Source of the DNA: Hyphomonadaceae bacterium BL14
Lineage (GTDB): Bacteria > Pseudomonadota > Alphaproteobacteria > Caulobacterales > Maricaulaceae
Direction of reading: 5' to 3'
Length of the DNA: 64,000 nt
Assembly (NCBI GenBank): GCA_027627705.1
Contig: CP091242.1
Coordinates: 298,076-362,075, forward strand
The notes beneath the pieces are model-generated. The model was not told where the DNA came from. It saw nothing but the letters and a program-made list of their open reading frames with translations, and searched no databases. Position numbers and translations under genes: made by a program. Position 1 is the stretch's first letter. The number at the start of each line of letters is the position of its first letter. This document shows, one piece after another, positions 45,825 to 55,431 of this stretch.

Positions 45825-48800
45825 ATGGCGTGCTTTGCCGAGCTGTGCGCGGCCAGCAACTTCTCCTTCCTGCGCGGAGCGAGCCATCCCCACGAGATGG
45901 TCGAAACCGCCGCCGCCCTGGGGCTGGAGGCGGTGGCTGTTGCGGATCGCAACACGCTGGCGGGCGCGGTGCGCGCCTTCCTGGCCGGGCGCGAGCAGGA
46001 CGTGCGCGTGCTCACAGCTGCGCGTCTGGTGGCTGAAACAGGGGTGGAGCTGGTGTGTATCCCGCGTACCCGTGCCGCCTATGGCCGGCTGTGCCGGGCT
46101 TTGTCCGACGCCCATGAAACCGGTGAGCCCGGCGCGCCGCATATCGATCTGCCCGCCATGGCGCACGCGCTGGGCGAGGCGCAGATCCTGATCCTGATGC
46201 CCCCGCCCGAGGCGGATGACGCCTGGCGCGCGCAGGCGCAAATCGTACTGGCGCGCGCGGTGTCGCCCGTGCATCTGGCGCTGGTGCGCCGCTTTGATGG
46301 CCGCGACGGCGCGCGCTTGCATGGTCTGGCCGCGCTGGCGCGCGCCTGGGGCTTGCAGACTGTGGCCAGCAGCGATGCGCTCTATCACGCGCCCGAACGC
46401 CGGGCGCTGCAGGACGTGCTGACCTGTATCCGCGAGCATGTGCGCATTGATGCGGCGGGACGGCGCCTGGAGGCCAACGCCGAACGCCATCTGAAAGACG
46501 CCGCCGAGATGGCACGCCTGTTCGCAGACCATACCGAAGCGGTGACGCGCACGGCGCAGCTGGCGCGCACGGTGACATTCTCCCTCGACCAGCTGGTCTA
46601 CGCCTATCCTGACGAGACGATCGGGGCGGGCGAAACGCCCATGGAGACGCTGCGCCGGCTGACCCGCGAGGGCGCGGCGCGGCGCTGGCCCGGCGGTGCG
46701 CCAGTGGCGGTGCAAAAGGCGCTCGATCACGAGCTGGAGCTAATCGCATCGCTCGATTACGCCAGCTATTTCCTGACCGTGGAGGATCTGGTGCGGTTTG
46801 CCCGCTCGAGGGGCATTCTGTGTCAGGGGCGGGGCTCGGCGGCCAATTCAGCCGTGTGCTACGCCATTGGCGTGACCGAGGTGGATCCGGCGCGGATTGA
46901 TCTTCTGTTCGAACGTTTCATCTCGGCCGAGCGGGGCGAACCGCCTGATATCGATGTCGATTTCGAGCATGAACGCCGCGAGGAGGTGATCCAGTACGTC
47001 TATGAAAAATATGGCCGCCGGCGCGCGGCCATGACGGCGGTGGTCCATTGTTACCGCCCGCGCGGCGCGCTGCGCGAGGCGGGCAAGGTATTCGGCCTGT
47101 CCGGCGATGTGATCGCGGCCCTGTCCAAAGCGGTGTGGGGCTGGCGTGATCCGGTGTCGCCGCAGACGATCCGCGATGAGCTGGGGCTGGACCCCGATGC
47201 GCCGGCCCTGCGCCGCACGCTGGCGGCGGCCCGCGCCCTGCAGGGGTTTCCGCGGCACCTGTCCCAGCACCCGGGCGGATTTGTGATGACGCTGGACCGG
47301 CTGGACGAGATGGTGCCGGTGCGCAAGGCCGCCATGCCCGAGCGCACGGCCATCGAGTGGGACAAGGAGGATATCGACGCGCTGGGCCTGATGAAGGTGG
47401 ATGTGCTGGGGCTGGGCATGCTGAGCTGCGTGTCGCGGGCGCTGGCCATGATCGGCGAGGCCTATGGCCGGCCGATGCAGGTGCAGGACATCCCGGCCGA
47501 GGACCCGGCTGTCTACGACATGATCTGCAAGGCCGACACGGTGGGCGTGTTCCAGATCGAGAGCCGGGCGCAGATGAGCATGTTGCCGCGCCTGAAGCCG
47601 CGCTGCTTCTATGATCTGGTGATCGAGGTGGCCATTGTGCGCCCCGGACCGATCCAGGGCGATATGGTGCATCCCTATTTGCGCCGGCGCGAGGGGCGCG
47701 AGGCAGTCAATTACCCGTCCGAGGCGCTGCGTGCTGTGCTGGGCAAGACGCTGGGCGTGCCCCTGTTCCAGGAGCAGGCGATGAAGATCGCCATCGTGGC
47801 GGCCGGCTTCACCCCGGCGCAGGCTGACCGGTTGCGCCGGTCCATGGCCGCGTTCCGCCGGGCCGGGACCATTCAGGAGATGGGCGAGAAATTGGTCGCG
47901 GGCATGATCGCCAACGGCTATGAGCCCGATTTCGCCGAGCGCTGTTTCCGCCAGCTGGAGGGCTTTGGCGAATACGGTTTCCCGGAAAGCCATGCGGCCA
48001 GCTTTGCGTTGATCGTCTATGTCTCGTGCTGGCTCAAGCGCCATTACCCGGATGTGTTCCTGGCCGCCATGCTGAACGCCCAGCCGCTGGGCTTCTACGC
48101 CCCGGCCCAGCTGGTGCGTGATGCGCGCCAGCATGGCGTGGTGGTGCGCGCGCCTGATGTGAACGCCTCGCACTGGGACAGCACGCTGGAGACGCTGGCA
48201 TCGGGTGAGGCGGCACGCACAACGCCTGAGGGCGGGGCACAGCGGGCCGTGCGCCTGGGCCTGCGCCAGATCAAGGGCCTGGCGCAAAGCGCGGCGGCGC
48301 GTGTGATTGCCGCGCGCGAGCACGGACCCTTTGTCAGCCTCGAGGATGCTGCCCGGCGCGCCGGGCTGGGGCGCGGGGTGCTGGACGTGCTGGCGCGCGC
48401 CGACGCCTTCGCCTCGCTGGGCGAGACGCGCCGGGCGGCGGGCTGGCGCGCGCGGGCGGTGGCCGGTCCGGACCTGCCGCTGTTCGCCGCTGCCGGGGGC
48501 GAGGGGGTCATCGCCGACTATTCCGGCACCGCCTTGCCGGCGCTGAAAGCCTCTGAAGACGTGGTGCAGGATTATGCGAGACTGTCTCTGTCGCTCAAAG
48601 GTCATCCCATGGCGTTCCTGCGCGGGCATTTTCACCGCCTGGGCTATCAGCCCTGCGCCGAACTGGCCCGGCTGCGCCCCGGCGCGCGCACCGGGGTTGC
48701 CGGGCTGGTGCTGGTGCGCCAGCGCCCCGGCTCGGCCAAGGGGGTGATCTTCGCCACGCTGGAGGACGAGACGGGCACGGCCAATGTGATCATTTGGCCG

Positions 48801-49091
48801 CACGTGTTTGCGCGTTTCCGCCGGGCGGTGATCGGGGCGAAGCTTCTGGGCGTGACCGGCGTGCTGCAGCGCGAGGGCGAGGTGATCCATCTGGTCGCCG
48901 CGCAGGCCCGCGACTGGAGCCACGCGCTGGACGCCCTGACCGAGACTGACGATGCGGGCGGCTTCCACAGCGCGCTGGCCCGTGCCGACGAGGTGGCCCG
49001 CCCTGGTGCCGACGCGCGCGACCGCCCCAAACGCCGCCTCGTCCTGTCGGAGGCTGTGAGCATTATCCCGAACAGCCGGGATTTCCGGTGA
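45825..49091 (+). CDS. dnaE2: Error-prone DNA polymerase DnaE2 (ImuC)
   Basis: The catalytic subunit of the SOS mutasome. The N-terminal PHP domain (FAELCAASNFSFLRGASHPHEMVETAAALGLEAVAVADRN) has family changes relative to replicative DnaE. The catalytic acids are in DIDVDF at 375-380, with QGRGSAANSAVCYAIGVTEVDP before it. FQIESRAQMSMLPRLKP and HQHPGGFV-like SQHPGGFVM blocks are intact, and a C-terminal OB-fold is seen (TGVAGLVLVRQRPGSAKGVIFATLEDETGTANVI). It has 1088 residues. Earlier starts at 45807 (GTG) and 45810 are possible; 45825 fits family N-termini best. It ends the LexA-controlled cassette. Confidence 0.94.
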   Translation: MACFAELCAASNFSFLRGASHPHEMVETAAALGLEAVAVADRNTLAGAVRAFLAGREQDVRVLTAARLVAETGVELVCIPRTRAAYGRLCRALSDAHETGEPGAPHIDLPAMAHALGEAQILILMPPPEADDAWRAQAQIVLARAVSPVHLALVRRFDGRDGARLHGLAALARAWGLQTVASSDALYHAPERRALQDVLTCIREHVRIDAAGRRLEANAERHLKDAAEMARLFADHTEAVTRTAQLARTVTFSLDQLVYAYPDETIGAGETPMETLRRLTREGAARRWPGGAPVAVQKALDHELELIASLDYASYFLTVEDLVRFARSRGILCQGRGSAANSAVCYAIGVTEVDPARIDLLFERFISAERGEPPDIDVDFEHERREEVIQYVYEKYGRRRAAMTAVVHCYRPRGALREAGKVFGLSGDVIAALSKAVWGWRDPVSPQTIRDELGLDPDAPALRRTLAAARALQGFPRHLSQHPGGFVMTLDRLDEMVPVRKAAMPERTAIEWDKEDIDALGLMKVDVLGLGMLSCVSRALAMIGEAYGRPMQVQDIPAEDPAVYDMICKADTVGVFQIESRAQMSMLPRLKPRCFYDLVIEVAIVRPGPIQGDMVHPYLRRREGREAVNYPSEALRAVLGKTLGVPLFQEQAMKIAIVAAGFTPAQADRLRRSMAAFRRAGTIQEMGEKLVAGMIANGYEPDFAERCFRQLEGFGEYGFPESHAASFALIVYVSCWLKRHYPDVFLAAMLNAQPLGFYAPAQLVRDARQHGVVVRAPDVNASHWDSTLETLASGEAARTTPEGGAQRAVRLGLRQIKGLAQSAAARVIAAREHGPFVSLEDAARRAGLGRGVLDVLARADAFASLGETRRAAGWRARAVAGPDLPLFAAAGGEGVIADYSGTALPALKASEDVVQDYARLSLSLKGHPMAFLRGHFHRLGYQPCAELARLRPGARTGVAGLVLVRQRPGSAKGVIFATLEDETGTANVIIWPHVFARFRRAVIGAKLLGVTGVLQREGEVIHLVAAQARDWSHALDALTETDDAGGFHSALARADEVARPGADARDRPKRRLVLSEAVSIIPNSRDFR

Positions 49092-49136
49092 GGCTCAGCG
49101 ATCACGCGAGGTTTTCACTTGATCCTCTGCCCGTTT

Positions 49137-49156
49137 CGAAATGATATATCATTTCG
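49137..49156. promoter_or_regulatory. Perfect 20-base palindromic operator upstream of DUF1838 gene
   Basis: CGAAATGATATATCATTTCG is a full 10 bp inverted repeat, 41 bases before the DUF1838 start. A closely similar site (15 of 20 positions) lies upstream of the adjacent TonB receptor at 50193-50212. Its symmetry and A+T core in G+C-rich DNA suggest a dimeric repressor site that covers the promoter. Confidence 0.65.
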
Positions 49157-49197
49157 AGGACCGGACCTCACCGGCTCCGTGCGGAGGAGACACACCC

Positions 49198-50085
49198 ATG
49201 AGAACCCTGCTTGCTGCGCTGGGCCTGAGCGCCGTCACGGCGGCTGCGGCCTGCGCCCAGGAGCGCCTCAGCTTCGACAATCCCGACGACGTCATCACCA
49301 TGAACCGCAAGATCGGTTGTTCAACGGTGGATGGCGAGCCGATTACCTACTATTGGCACGGCTATGCCTTCTCGCGCCGGGCCGGGGAACCGGACCGCCG
49401 CCTGTTCCGCGTGGAGGGCATGAATGTGCGCGCCTGCGTCACGGTGGAGCATCCTGAATACGGGACCGGCTACCGGCTCGTGTCGCGCGAGCTTCTGCTC
49501 TATCTCGATCCCGATACACACGAAATCCTGTCCACCTGGGACAATCCCTGGACGGGTGAGACCGTAGACGTGCTGCATGTGGCCAATGACCCGGTCAATT
49601 CACGCGGCAGCTTCCCGCAAGGTCCCAACGGTCCGGCCCGGTGGCGCGGATCATCCATGGGCAATGATTTCTGGCAGACCACCACGGTGCCGCTCTTCTA
49701 CTCCAACCCGCTTGCGGGCGAGTTCCAGGACGAGATCGGCGGCGTCTATCACGCCACCGAGATGTTCAATTTCTTTGGCCGCATCGATGACATCACCGAC
49801 CCGCAGACCACGACGGCCGACGCGGAAGTGGGCTGGGTGCGCATGTCTGACTGGCTGCCCTGGATGCAGATGCGCGGACGTGACGGACTGATCTATTTCC
49901 ACACTGCCGGTACCAAGCTGGACAGTTGGGATGAGCTGCCGGACTTCTTCAAGGACGAGATTGCCCGCCACTATCCCGAGTATACCGAGCCCCCTGCGCT
50001 CGATGATGACCGGCCGAATGTGACAAGCTGGACTTACTATCGCGACATTGCTGCCGGCCTTGTGACCGCGCCGGAGCGCAACTGA
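49198..50085 (+). CDS. DUF1838-family exported protein
   Basis: A 295-residue protein with a signal peptide ending near AACAQER (about residue 19). The rest matches the DUF1838 pattern: an N-terminal ITMNRKIGCSTVDGEPITYYWHGYAFSRRAGEPDRRLFRVEGMNVRAC segment, WDNPWTGETVDVLHVANDPVN, and SDWLPWMQMRGRDGLIYFHTAGTKL. Biochemical function is unknown for the family; genes are often found near TonB receptors and catabolic clusters. The frame is open to 49141, but that earlier ATG lies inside the palindrome. A GGAGGAGACAC site precedes the ATG at 49198. The next gene downstream is a receptor with the same operator. Confidence 0.8.
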   Translation: MRTLLAALGLSAVTAAAACAQERLSFDNPDDVITMNRKIGCSTVDGEPITYYWHGYAFSRRAGEPDRRLFRVEGMNVRACVTVEHPEYGTGYRLVSRELLLYLDPDTHEILSTWDNPWTGETVDVLHVANDPVNSRGSFPQGPNGPARWRGSSMGNDFWQTTTVPLFYSNPLAGEFQDEIGGVYHATEMFNFFGRIDDITDPQTTTADAEVGWVRMSDWLPWMQMRGRDGLIYFHTAGTKLDSWDELPDFFKDEIARHYPEYTEPPALDDDRPNVTSWTYYRDIAAGLVTAPERN

Positions 50086-50094
50086 TCCGTACTC

Positions 50095-50125
50095 AACCCG
50101 GCTGCCGTCCCGGTGGCCGGGTTTT
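50095..50125 (+). terminator. Terminator after the DUF1838 gene
   Basis: AACCCGGC (50095-50102) pairs with GCCGGGTT (50116-50123) around a 13-base loop, ending in a T4 run that merges with the stem. It starts 9 bases after the DUF1838 stop and separates it from the receptor's own promoter. Confidence 0.55.
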
Positions 50126-50192
50126 GTCACTGAAATGCAACACTAGGCCTCATTTGTTCGGACAAGCCCAACATGACAGCGGCCTGACAGAA

Positions 50193-50212
50193 TGAAATGG
50201 TATATCAATTAA
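50193..50212. promoter_or_regulatory. Second copy of the palindromic operator, upstream of TonB receptor
   Basis: TGAAATGGTATATCAATTAA matches the site at 49137-49156 at 15 of 20 positions, with the core AAATG-x-TATATCA-x-TT conserved. It lies 86 bases before the receptor GTG. Two sites this similar within 1.1 kb, each before one of two neighbouring genes, point to a shared regulator. Confidence 0.6.
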
Positions 50213-50298
50213 AACAGGCCTGCGCTGGCGCCTGACTCGCGTTGGTCCGGGACCATGACTCACAAGGCGGAAAAAGCCGCGCAAGGGGAGACTAAAGC

Positions 50299-52761
50299 GT
50301 GAGAAAGCAAATCCTGTTGACTACGGCCGCCGCGATCGCCGCGACCAGCCTGGCGGTCATACCCGCCGCCGCTGCCCAGGAGGAGGGTGCCCAGACGCAA
50401 TCGCGCGATGTCATCACCGTGACCGCTCGCCGCCGCGAAGAGACCATTCTGGACGCGCCGGTCGCCGTGACCGCGTTCGGCGAAGATGACATCCTCGATC
50501 TCGGCCTCCAGTCGGTGGACGATGTGGCGCGCTTCACGCCCGGCCTGTCTTTCTCGGCCGCTTTCGGGCGCTCGTCGGAACGCCCGGTGATCCGGGGCCA
50601 GGCCAACGTGCTGGCCGGCGTTCAGTTCGGTGTGGAATCGGGCACCGCCTACTTTATCGACGGCGTCTACTATCCCGGCTCGATCCAGAATCTGGACACC
50701 AATGATCTGGCCCGGGTCGAGGTGATCCGCGGCCCCCAGAGCGCGCTCTACGGACGTAACACCTATGCCGGCGCTATCAATTTCGTCACGCGGGGTGCGA
50801 CGGACACGGTCGAAGGCCAGCTGCGTGCCCGCGGCGGCAGCCACGGCGAATACGAACTGTCGGCCGGCATCTCCGGCCCCCTCGGCGACAGGGCCGGCTT
50901 CCGCCTGTCCGTGCGTGACTATAATTACGATGGCGAGTGGACCAACCAGGTGACCGGACAGACGGTCGGGTCACAGTCCACTACGTCGTTCTCCGGTGTG
51001 CTCGACTTCAACCCGACGGACAATCTCGATATCCGCCTGCGCGCCCAGTATTCAGACTCCGTAGACGGCACTCTGCCACTCTTCCTGCAGCCTGCCGCCA
51101 GCAATAACTGCTCGCCGGGCTATCGCTCTTTGAACTACTGGTCGCGGTCTGGCAGCACGAACAACAACCAGTATTTCTGCGGTGTGATCCAGCCCCAGCA
51201 AGTGGCGCTGAACACCGGTCCGGCTGTGCCGGGCCAGCCGGCCATTGTGCCGGGCGTGCCGGCCAACGCCCTGAACCCGTTCCTGCCGTTCCAGATGTAC
51301 TCGACCGCCGATGGCACAGCTTTCGACGGGATTACCAACGAAGCGGTTCTGTTGTCCGGCATCATGAACTGGGATGTTGGCGGCTCTGGCTATGTGTTCA
51401 CACTGTCGGGTGCGTACCGCGACGAAGAGCGCCGGTTCGGGTCTGACTCCGACCACAGCTCGATCAACTTCGTGCTGCAGCCGGTGGGCATGGCCAACAC
51501 GGGTGCCTTCTTCGCCAACACCACCCGCAATCTGGTTGAAGACTACTCGTTCGAGGCGCGGCTGGCCTCGCCGGTCAATGAACCGTTCCGCTGGATGGTC
51601 GGCGCGTATTACTATGACCAGGTCAATGACGGGTTCTCCATCACCTTCTCCAACCCGGCGGGCAATCCGTCCAGCCAGCTGACTACGACCAACCAGGCGC
51701 TGTTTGGCCTTGTAGAGTACGACTTCACGGACAATCTGACCGTCACACTGGAAGGCCGCTACGCCGAAGAAGAAAAGACCACGCTGGACGGCATCAGCAC
51801 GGCGACCCCGTTCAACCGGTCTGACACCTTCACCAACTTCACCCCGCGTCTGACGGTCAACTGGTCGCTCAGCCCGGAAACCACGGTGTTTGCGGTCTAT
51901 GCCCGCGGCGTGAAGCCGGGCGGTCAGAACGGCCAGATCGGCGAGACCACCGGCAACCCGATCTATGATCAGGAAACGTCGGAGAACTTTGAAATCGGCG
52001 TGAAGCGCTCCGTGTTCGGCGGTGCCGGCTACTTCGCCGCCTCGGCCTACTTCATCGAGGCGACCGACGTGCAGCTGACGACCGCTGTGTCCAATCCGTC
52101 CGGCGCGATCAACTCGGTGGCGACCAATCAGGGTGCCGCCGAAATCCTTGGCCTCGAGCTGGAATACCGCCAGCGAGTCAATGACATGCTGTCGATCGGC
52201 GCGACCTATGCCTGGACCCAGCCGGAATTCACGTCGGGCTGTGATGACGGTCAGTGGGAGCTGACCTCGGGCGGTGGCGTGATCGCAGGCAATGCAACGG
52301 CACCGGGGACGGGCACGGAGTTCTTCGGCCAGACCGGCAATTGCTCCATCGCGGGCAATCGCGTTCCGCTGACCTCCGAGCACCAGCTGTCGTTTAACGG
52401 CGAACTGCGTGCGCCGATGGGGTCGACGGGCCGCCTCGAATGGTTCGCGCGTGCCGATTATACGTACGAGTCCTCGAAATACGTCCAGGTGCACAATCTG
52501 GCCGAGACCGGCTCGGCCGCCATTCTCGGTGCCCAGCTGGGCATTGAGAGCGGCAACTGGACGATCATGGCCTACGGCCGCAACATCCTCGATGAAGATT
52601 CCATCGTGATGGCGACCCGCTGGCTGCAGACGCCGTATCTCAGCCCCGCCTTCTCGCCGAACACCGCGCCGGTTAACGCTGCGCGCGGTGCGCCGCGCGC
52701 CTTCTTCGGCACGCTGCGCCGGGGTGCCACTTATGGCGTGGAGGCCCGCTACCGCTTCTAG
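50299..52761 (+). CDS. TonB-dependent outer membrane receptor
   Basis: An 820-residue TonB-dependent receptor starting at GTG 50299, with GGGGAGA upstream. The signal peptide ends at IPAAAAQEE. The plug has DVITVTARRREETILDAPVAVTAF, FSAAFGRSSERPVIRGQANVLAGVQFG and VEVIRGPQSALYGRNTYAGAINFVT. The barrel includes VFAVYARGVKPGGQNGQIG and ends in an aromatic (VEARYRF). Cys pairs occur in NNCSPGYRS/NQYFCGV and SGCDDGQ/GNCSIAGN, probable loop disulfides. A palindromic operator shared with the DUF1838 gene implies co-regulation for uptake and processing of one compound. Confidence 0.92.
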   Translation: MRKQILLTTAAAIAATSLAVIPAAAAQEEGAQTQSRDVITVTARRREETILDAPVAVTAFGEDDILDLGLQSVDDVARFTPGLSFSAAFGRSSERPVIRGQANVLAGVQFGVESGTAYFIDGVYYPGSIQNLDTNDLARVEVIRGPQSALYGRNTYAGAINFVTRGATDTVEGQLRARGGSHGEYELSAGISGPLGDRAGFRLSVRDYNYDGEWTNQVTGQTVGSQSTTSFSGVLDFNPTDNLDIRLRAQYSDSVDGTLPLFLQPAASNNCSPGYRSLNYWSRSGSTNNNQYFCGVIQPQQVALNTGPAVPGQPAIVPGVPANALNPFLPFQMYSTADGTAFDGITNEAVLLSGIMNWDVGGSGYVFTLSGAYRDEERRFGSDSDHSSINFVLQPVGMANTGAFFANTTRNLVEDYSFEARLASPVNEPFRWMVGAYYYDQVNDGFSITFSNPAGNPSSQLTTTNQALFGLVEYDFTDNLTVTLEGRYAEEEKTTLDGISTATPFNRSDTFTNFTPRLTVNWSLSPETTVFAVYARGVKPGGQNGQIGETTGNPIYDQETSENFEIGVKRSVFGGAGYFAASAYFIEATDVQLTTAVSNPSGAINSVATNQGAAEILGLELEYRQRVNDMLSIGATYAWTQPEFTSGCDDGQWELTSGGGVIAGNATAPGTGTEFFGQTGNCSIAGNRVPLTSEHQLSFNGELRAPMGSTGRLEWFARADYTYESSKYVQVHNLAETGSAAILGAQLGIESGNWTIMAYGRNILDEDSIVMATRWLQTPYLSPAFSPNTAPVNAARGAPRAFFGTLRRGATYGVEARYRF

Positions 52762-52804
52762 GACCGTCCTTCACGGCCAGTCCTATGGGGCTTGGGGTAA
52801 AGAG

Positions 52805-52836
52805 CGGCCGGACCTGTCACGGGTCCGGCCGTTTTT
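52805..52836 (+). terminator. Rho-independent terminator
   Basis: CGGCCGGACC (52805-52814) and GGTCCGGCCG (52822-52831) form a perfect 10 bp stem with a 7-base loop, followed by five T residues. It ends the third TonB-receptor transcript and faces the aroC 3' end. Confidence 0.88.
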
Positions 52837-52882
52837 GTTGTGTGACCCTGTTTGAACGCCGCGTGTCTGGCGGCGAGGGCGT

Positions 52883-53974
52883 TCAGCCCTGATAGGCCTG
52901 CGCGCGCAGCTTGTGGTCGGCCAGTACAAGCGCCGCCATGGCTTCGGCCACCGGCACGGCGCGAATGCCCACGCACGGGTCGTGGCGGCCTTGCGTGGCG
53001 ATGGCGGTTTCGGTGAGGTCCTTCGTCAGGGTCTGCCGCTCGATCCGGATCGAGCTGGTCGGTTTGATTGCCACCCGGATCACCAGATCCTGACCGGTGG
53101 AGATGCCGCCCAGCACCCCGCCATTGAAGTTCGAGGTGAACGCGGGCTGGCCGTCAGGGCCGAGGCGCATTTCATCGGCCGCATCCTCGCCGCGCAGGCC
53201 CGCGGCTGCCATGCCGGCTCCGATTTCAACGCCCTTGGCGGCGTTGATCGACATCATGGCGCTGGCGAGATCCTGATCGAGCTTGCCATAGACCGGCGCA
53301 CCCCAGCCGGCCGGGACACCGCTGACGACCACCTCCACCAGCGCGCCCACAGAGCTGCCGGCGCGGCGGATCGCGTCCATGTCATCAGCCCAGAGGGCGG
53401 CGGTGTCTGCATCCGGGCAAAAGAAGTCATTGCGCGCGGTCTCGTCCCAGTCCCAGCGGGACCGGTCGATGGCGCGCGGGCCGATCTGAACCAGCGCGCC
53501 GCGAATGGTCACGCCCTCGCCCAGCACCTTGCGGGCCACTGCGCCGCCCGCCACTCGCGCCGCCGTCTCGCGCGCCGAGGACCGGCCTCCGCCGCGGTAA
53601 TCGCGCACGCCGTATTTGACGTCATAGGTATAGTCGGCATGGCCCGGCCGCCAGGCGTCGCGAATGCCCGAATAATCCTTGGAGCGCTGGTCGACATTGT
53701 CGATCTGAAGCGCGATCGGTGCGCCGGTGGTCAGCTGCTGCGCCATGCGTTCGTCCTGGAACACGCCTGACAGAATACGCACCTGGTCGGGTTCACGGCG
53801 CTGGGTGACGTGACGCGACTGGCCGGGGCGGCGCTGATCCAGCCAGGGCTGGATGTCCGCCTCGGTCAAGGACAGGCCCGCCGGACACCCGTCCACAACG
53901 CATCCCAGAGCCGGCCCGTGGCTTTCGCCCCAGGTGGTGATGCGGAACAGATGACCGAAGGTGTTGTGGGACAT
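52883..53974 (-). CDS. aroC: Chorismate synthase
   Basis: Makes chorismate from EPSP in the last shikimate step, using reduced FMN. Signature blocks are [28 protein letters not shown] at the N-terminus, [49 protein letters not shown] in the middle, and the C-terminal [22 protein letters not shown]. It has 363 residues, the normal size. It lies downstream of the J-domain gene on the same strand with 63 bases between. Confidence 0.97.
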   Translation of the reverse strand: MSHNTFGHLFRITTWGESHGPALGCVVDGCPAGLSLTEADIQPWLDQRRPGQSRHVTQRREPDQVRILSGVFQDERMAQQLTTGAPIALQIDNVDQRSKDYSGIRDAWRPGHADYTYDVKYGVRDYRGGGRSSARETAARVAGGAVARKVLGEGVTIRGALVQIGPRAIDRSRWDWDETARNDFFCPDADTAALWADDMDAIRRAGSSVGALVEVVVSGVPAGWGAPVYGKLDQDLASAMMSINAAKGVEIGAGMAAAGLRGEDAADEMRLGPDGQPAFTSNFNGGVLGGISTGQDLVIRVAIKPTSSIRIERQTLTKDLTETAIATQGRHDPCVGIRAVPVAEAMAALVLADHKLRAQAYQG

Positions 53975-54037
53975 GGGAGGGGGGGACTCAGTTCGCCAGG
54001 ACGCTGCGCCGCACCATAGGCTTGAAACGCACCAGCG

Positions 54038-54607
54038 TCACGCCGCGCCTTTGCGCGCCCAACGCGCCAGCCGAGCGGCCGGAGACGCTTTGACGAAGGC
54101 GTCATAGAAGCCGCGCAGGATACCCGCCGATTCTTCTGCTTCTTCGCGTGCAGCGGCTTCTGCGAACGCTTGTGCGCGATGTTCGCGTGCTTGACGTTCC
54201 GCCTCGCCCACCGACAAGTCCGGATTGACCATTTTGTCGCGCACATGGATGTGCACGCGCCAGTGCGGGTCACCGATAGGGATCAGGACAGTGCCCGTTT
54301 TCACCGCCACAGGCAGGCGCACCAGCGCTTCGCGCTCTTCGATCTTGATCGTGCGGATGCCGCCCTTGCGCGCATCCTCCGGTGTGATCTCCAGATCATG
54401 ACGGCGCGGGGCGTGGATTTGCAGCACCTCATACGCCTTGAGCAGGCGCTGCAGCTTCGCGATGGTCTGGGGCGTGCCTGGCGTCACGTCCGGGTGTACA
54501 GTCTTTATGAGCGCGCGAAAGCGCGCACGGACTTCACCGAAGTCCTCGTCGCCGGTCAGGCCGAAGGCCCGGTAGGCGGCCAACAATGGGTCAGGTTTAG
54601 CGCTCAT
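54038..54607 (-). CDS. J-domain (DnaJ-class) protein
   Basis: An N-terminal J-domain (about residues 7-60) contains the HPD motif in [11 protein letters not shown], needed to stimulate a DnaK-type ATPase. There is no Gly/Phe-rich segment or zinc domain, so it is a class C co-chaperone. The middle ([40 protein letters not shown]) recalls a single beta domain of DnaJ substrate-binding regions, and the tail is Ala/Glu/Arg-rich helix. The ATG at 54607 gives 189 residues; an upstream extension to 54661 overlaps the divergent promoter of pdxH and is rejected. Confidence 0.8.
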   Translation of the reverse strand: MSAKPDPLLAAYRAFGLTGDEDFGEVRARFRALIKTVHPDVTPGTPQTIAKLQRLLKAYEVLQIHAPRRHDLEITPEDARKGGIRTIKIEEREALVRLPVAVKTGTVLIPIGDPHWRVHIHVRDKMVNPDLSVGEAERQAREHRAQAFAEAAAREEAEESAGILRGFYDAFVKASPAARLARWARKGAA

Positions 54608-54699
54608 GGGCGCGAAACTACGTCGCGACAGGTTGTCAAACAGTTGACCACATGCTGCCACGCGCTAAGTCAGCGAAACTCAACAGCCAAGGAGCCCTC

Positions 54700-55368
54700 A
54701 TGAGTGGCCGCGACGCCATCCCGCCCAGCCCGAGCGATGCCGAATACGCAAGCGAGGCCGACGCGGCACCCGAGGACATCTTCGCGCGCGAGGACCCTGT
54801 GGCGTTGTTTGGGGACTGGCTGGCCGAAGCGCGCAAGCGCGAGCCCAATGATCCCAACGCCATGGCGCTGGGTACCGCAGATGGTGACGGCCTGCCCGAT
54901 GTGCGCATGGTGCTCTTGAAGGATGTCGATGCGCGCGGCTTCACATTCTATACCAATACGCAGAGTGCCAAGGGCCTGCAGCTTGAGACCAACAGCAAAG
55001 CGGCTTTGTGCTTCCACTGGAAATCCCTGCGCCGTCAGGTGCGCGTGCGTGGCGCGGTGGAGCCGGTCAGCGATGCCGAGGCCGATGCGTATTTCGCCAG
55101 CCGGGCGCGTGACAGCCGCATCGGCGCCTGGGCCAGCAAGCAGTCTCGCCCGCTGGAAAGCCGGTTTGCGCTGGAGAAAGCCGTGGCCGCCCACGCGGCC
55201 AAATTCCATATCGGCGATATCCCGCGCCCGGACTTCTGGACCGGATATCGCGTCGTTCCCGTGCGCATCGAGTTCTGGCGTGACCGCGCCTTCCGCCTGC
55301 ATGACCGGATGGTGTTCGAGCGTGACCGCAAGGACACGCCCTGGCGTGTGATGCGCCTCTACCCGTGA
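54700..55368 (+). CDS. pdxH: Pyridoxamine 5'-phosphate oxidase
   Basis: FMN enzyme that oxidises PNP/PMP to the cofactor PLP. Family blocks are [89 protein letters not shown] and the C-terminal [28 protein letters not shown]. The frame is open from 54652, but the ATG at 54700 has AAGGAG upstream and gives 222 residues. It is divergent from the J-domain gene. PLP made here would serve the threonine synthase encoded nearby. Confidence 0.96.
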   Translation: MSGRDAIPPSPSDAEYASEADAAPEDIFAREDPVALFGDWLAEARKREPNDPNAMALGTADGDGLPDVRMVLLKDVDARGFTFYTNTQSAKGLQLETNSKAALCFHWKSLRRQVRVRGAVEPVSDAEADAYFASRARDSRIGAWASKQSRPLESRFALEKAVAAHAAKFHIGDIPRPDFWTGYRVVPVRIEFWRDRAFRLHDRMVFERDRKDTPWRVMRLYP

Positions 55369-55431
55369 ATAACTGTATGAGCCCGCCGCCAGGGCGTATA
55401 CTTCAGCCGCTGGAATAAGAGGGCGACCGCC

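Noticed and set aside
46848..48968. 706-codon minus-strand frame opposite dnaE2
   Set aside because: Mirror of the DnaE2 codon pattern; His/Gln/Arg-rich with no recognisable domain.
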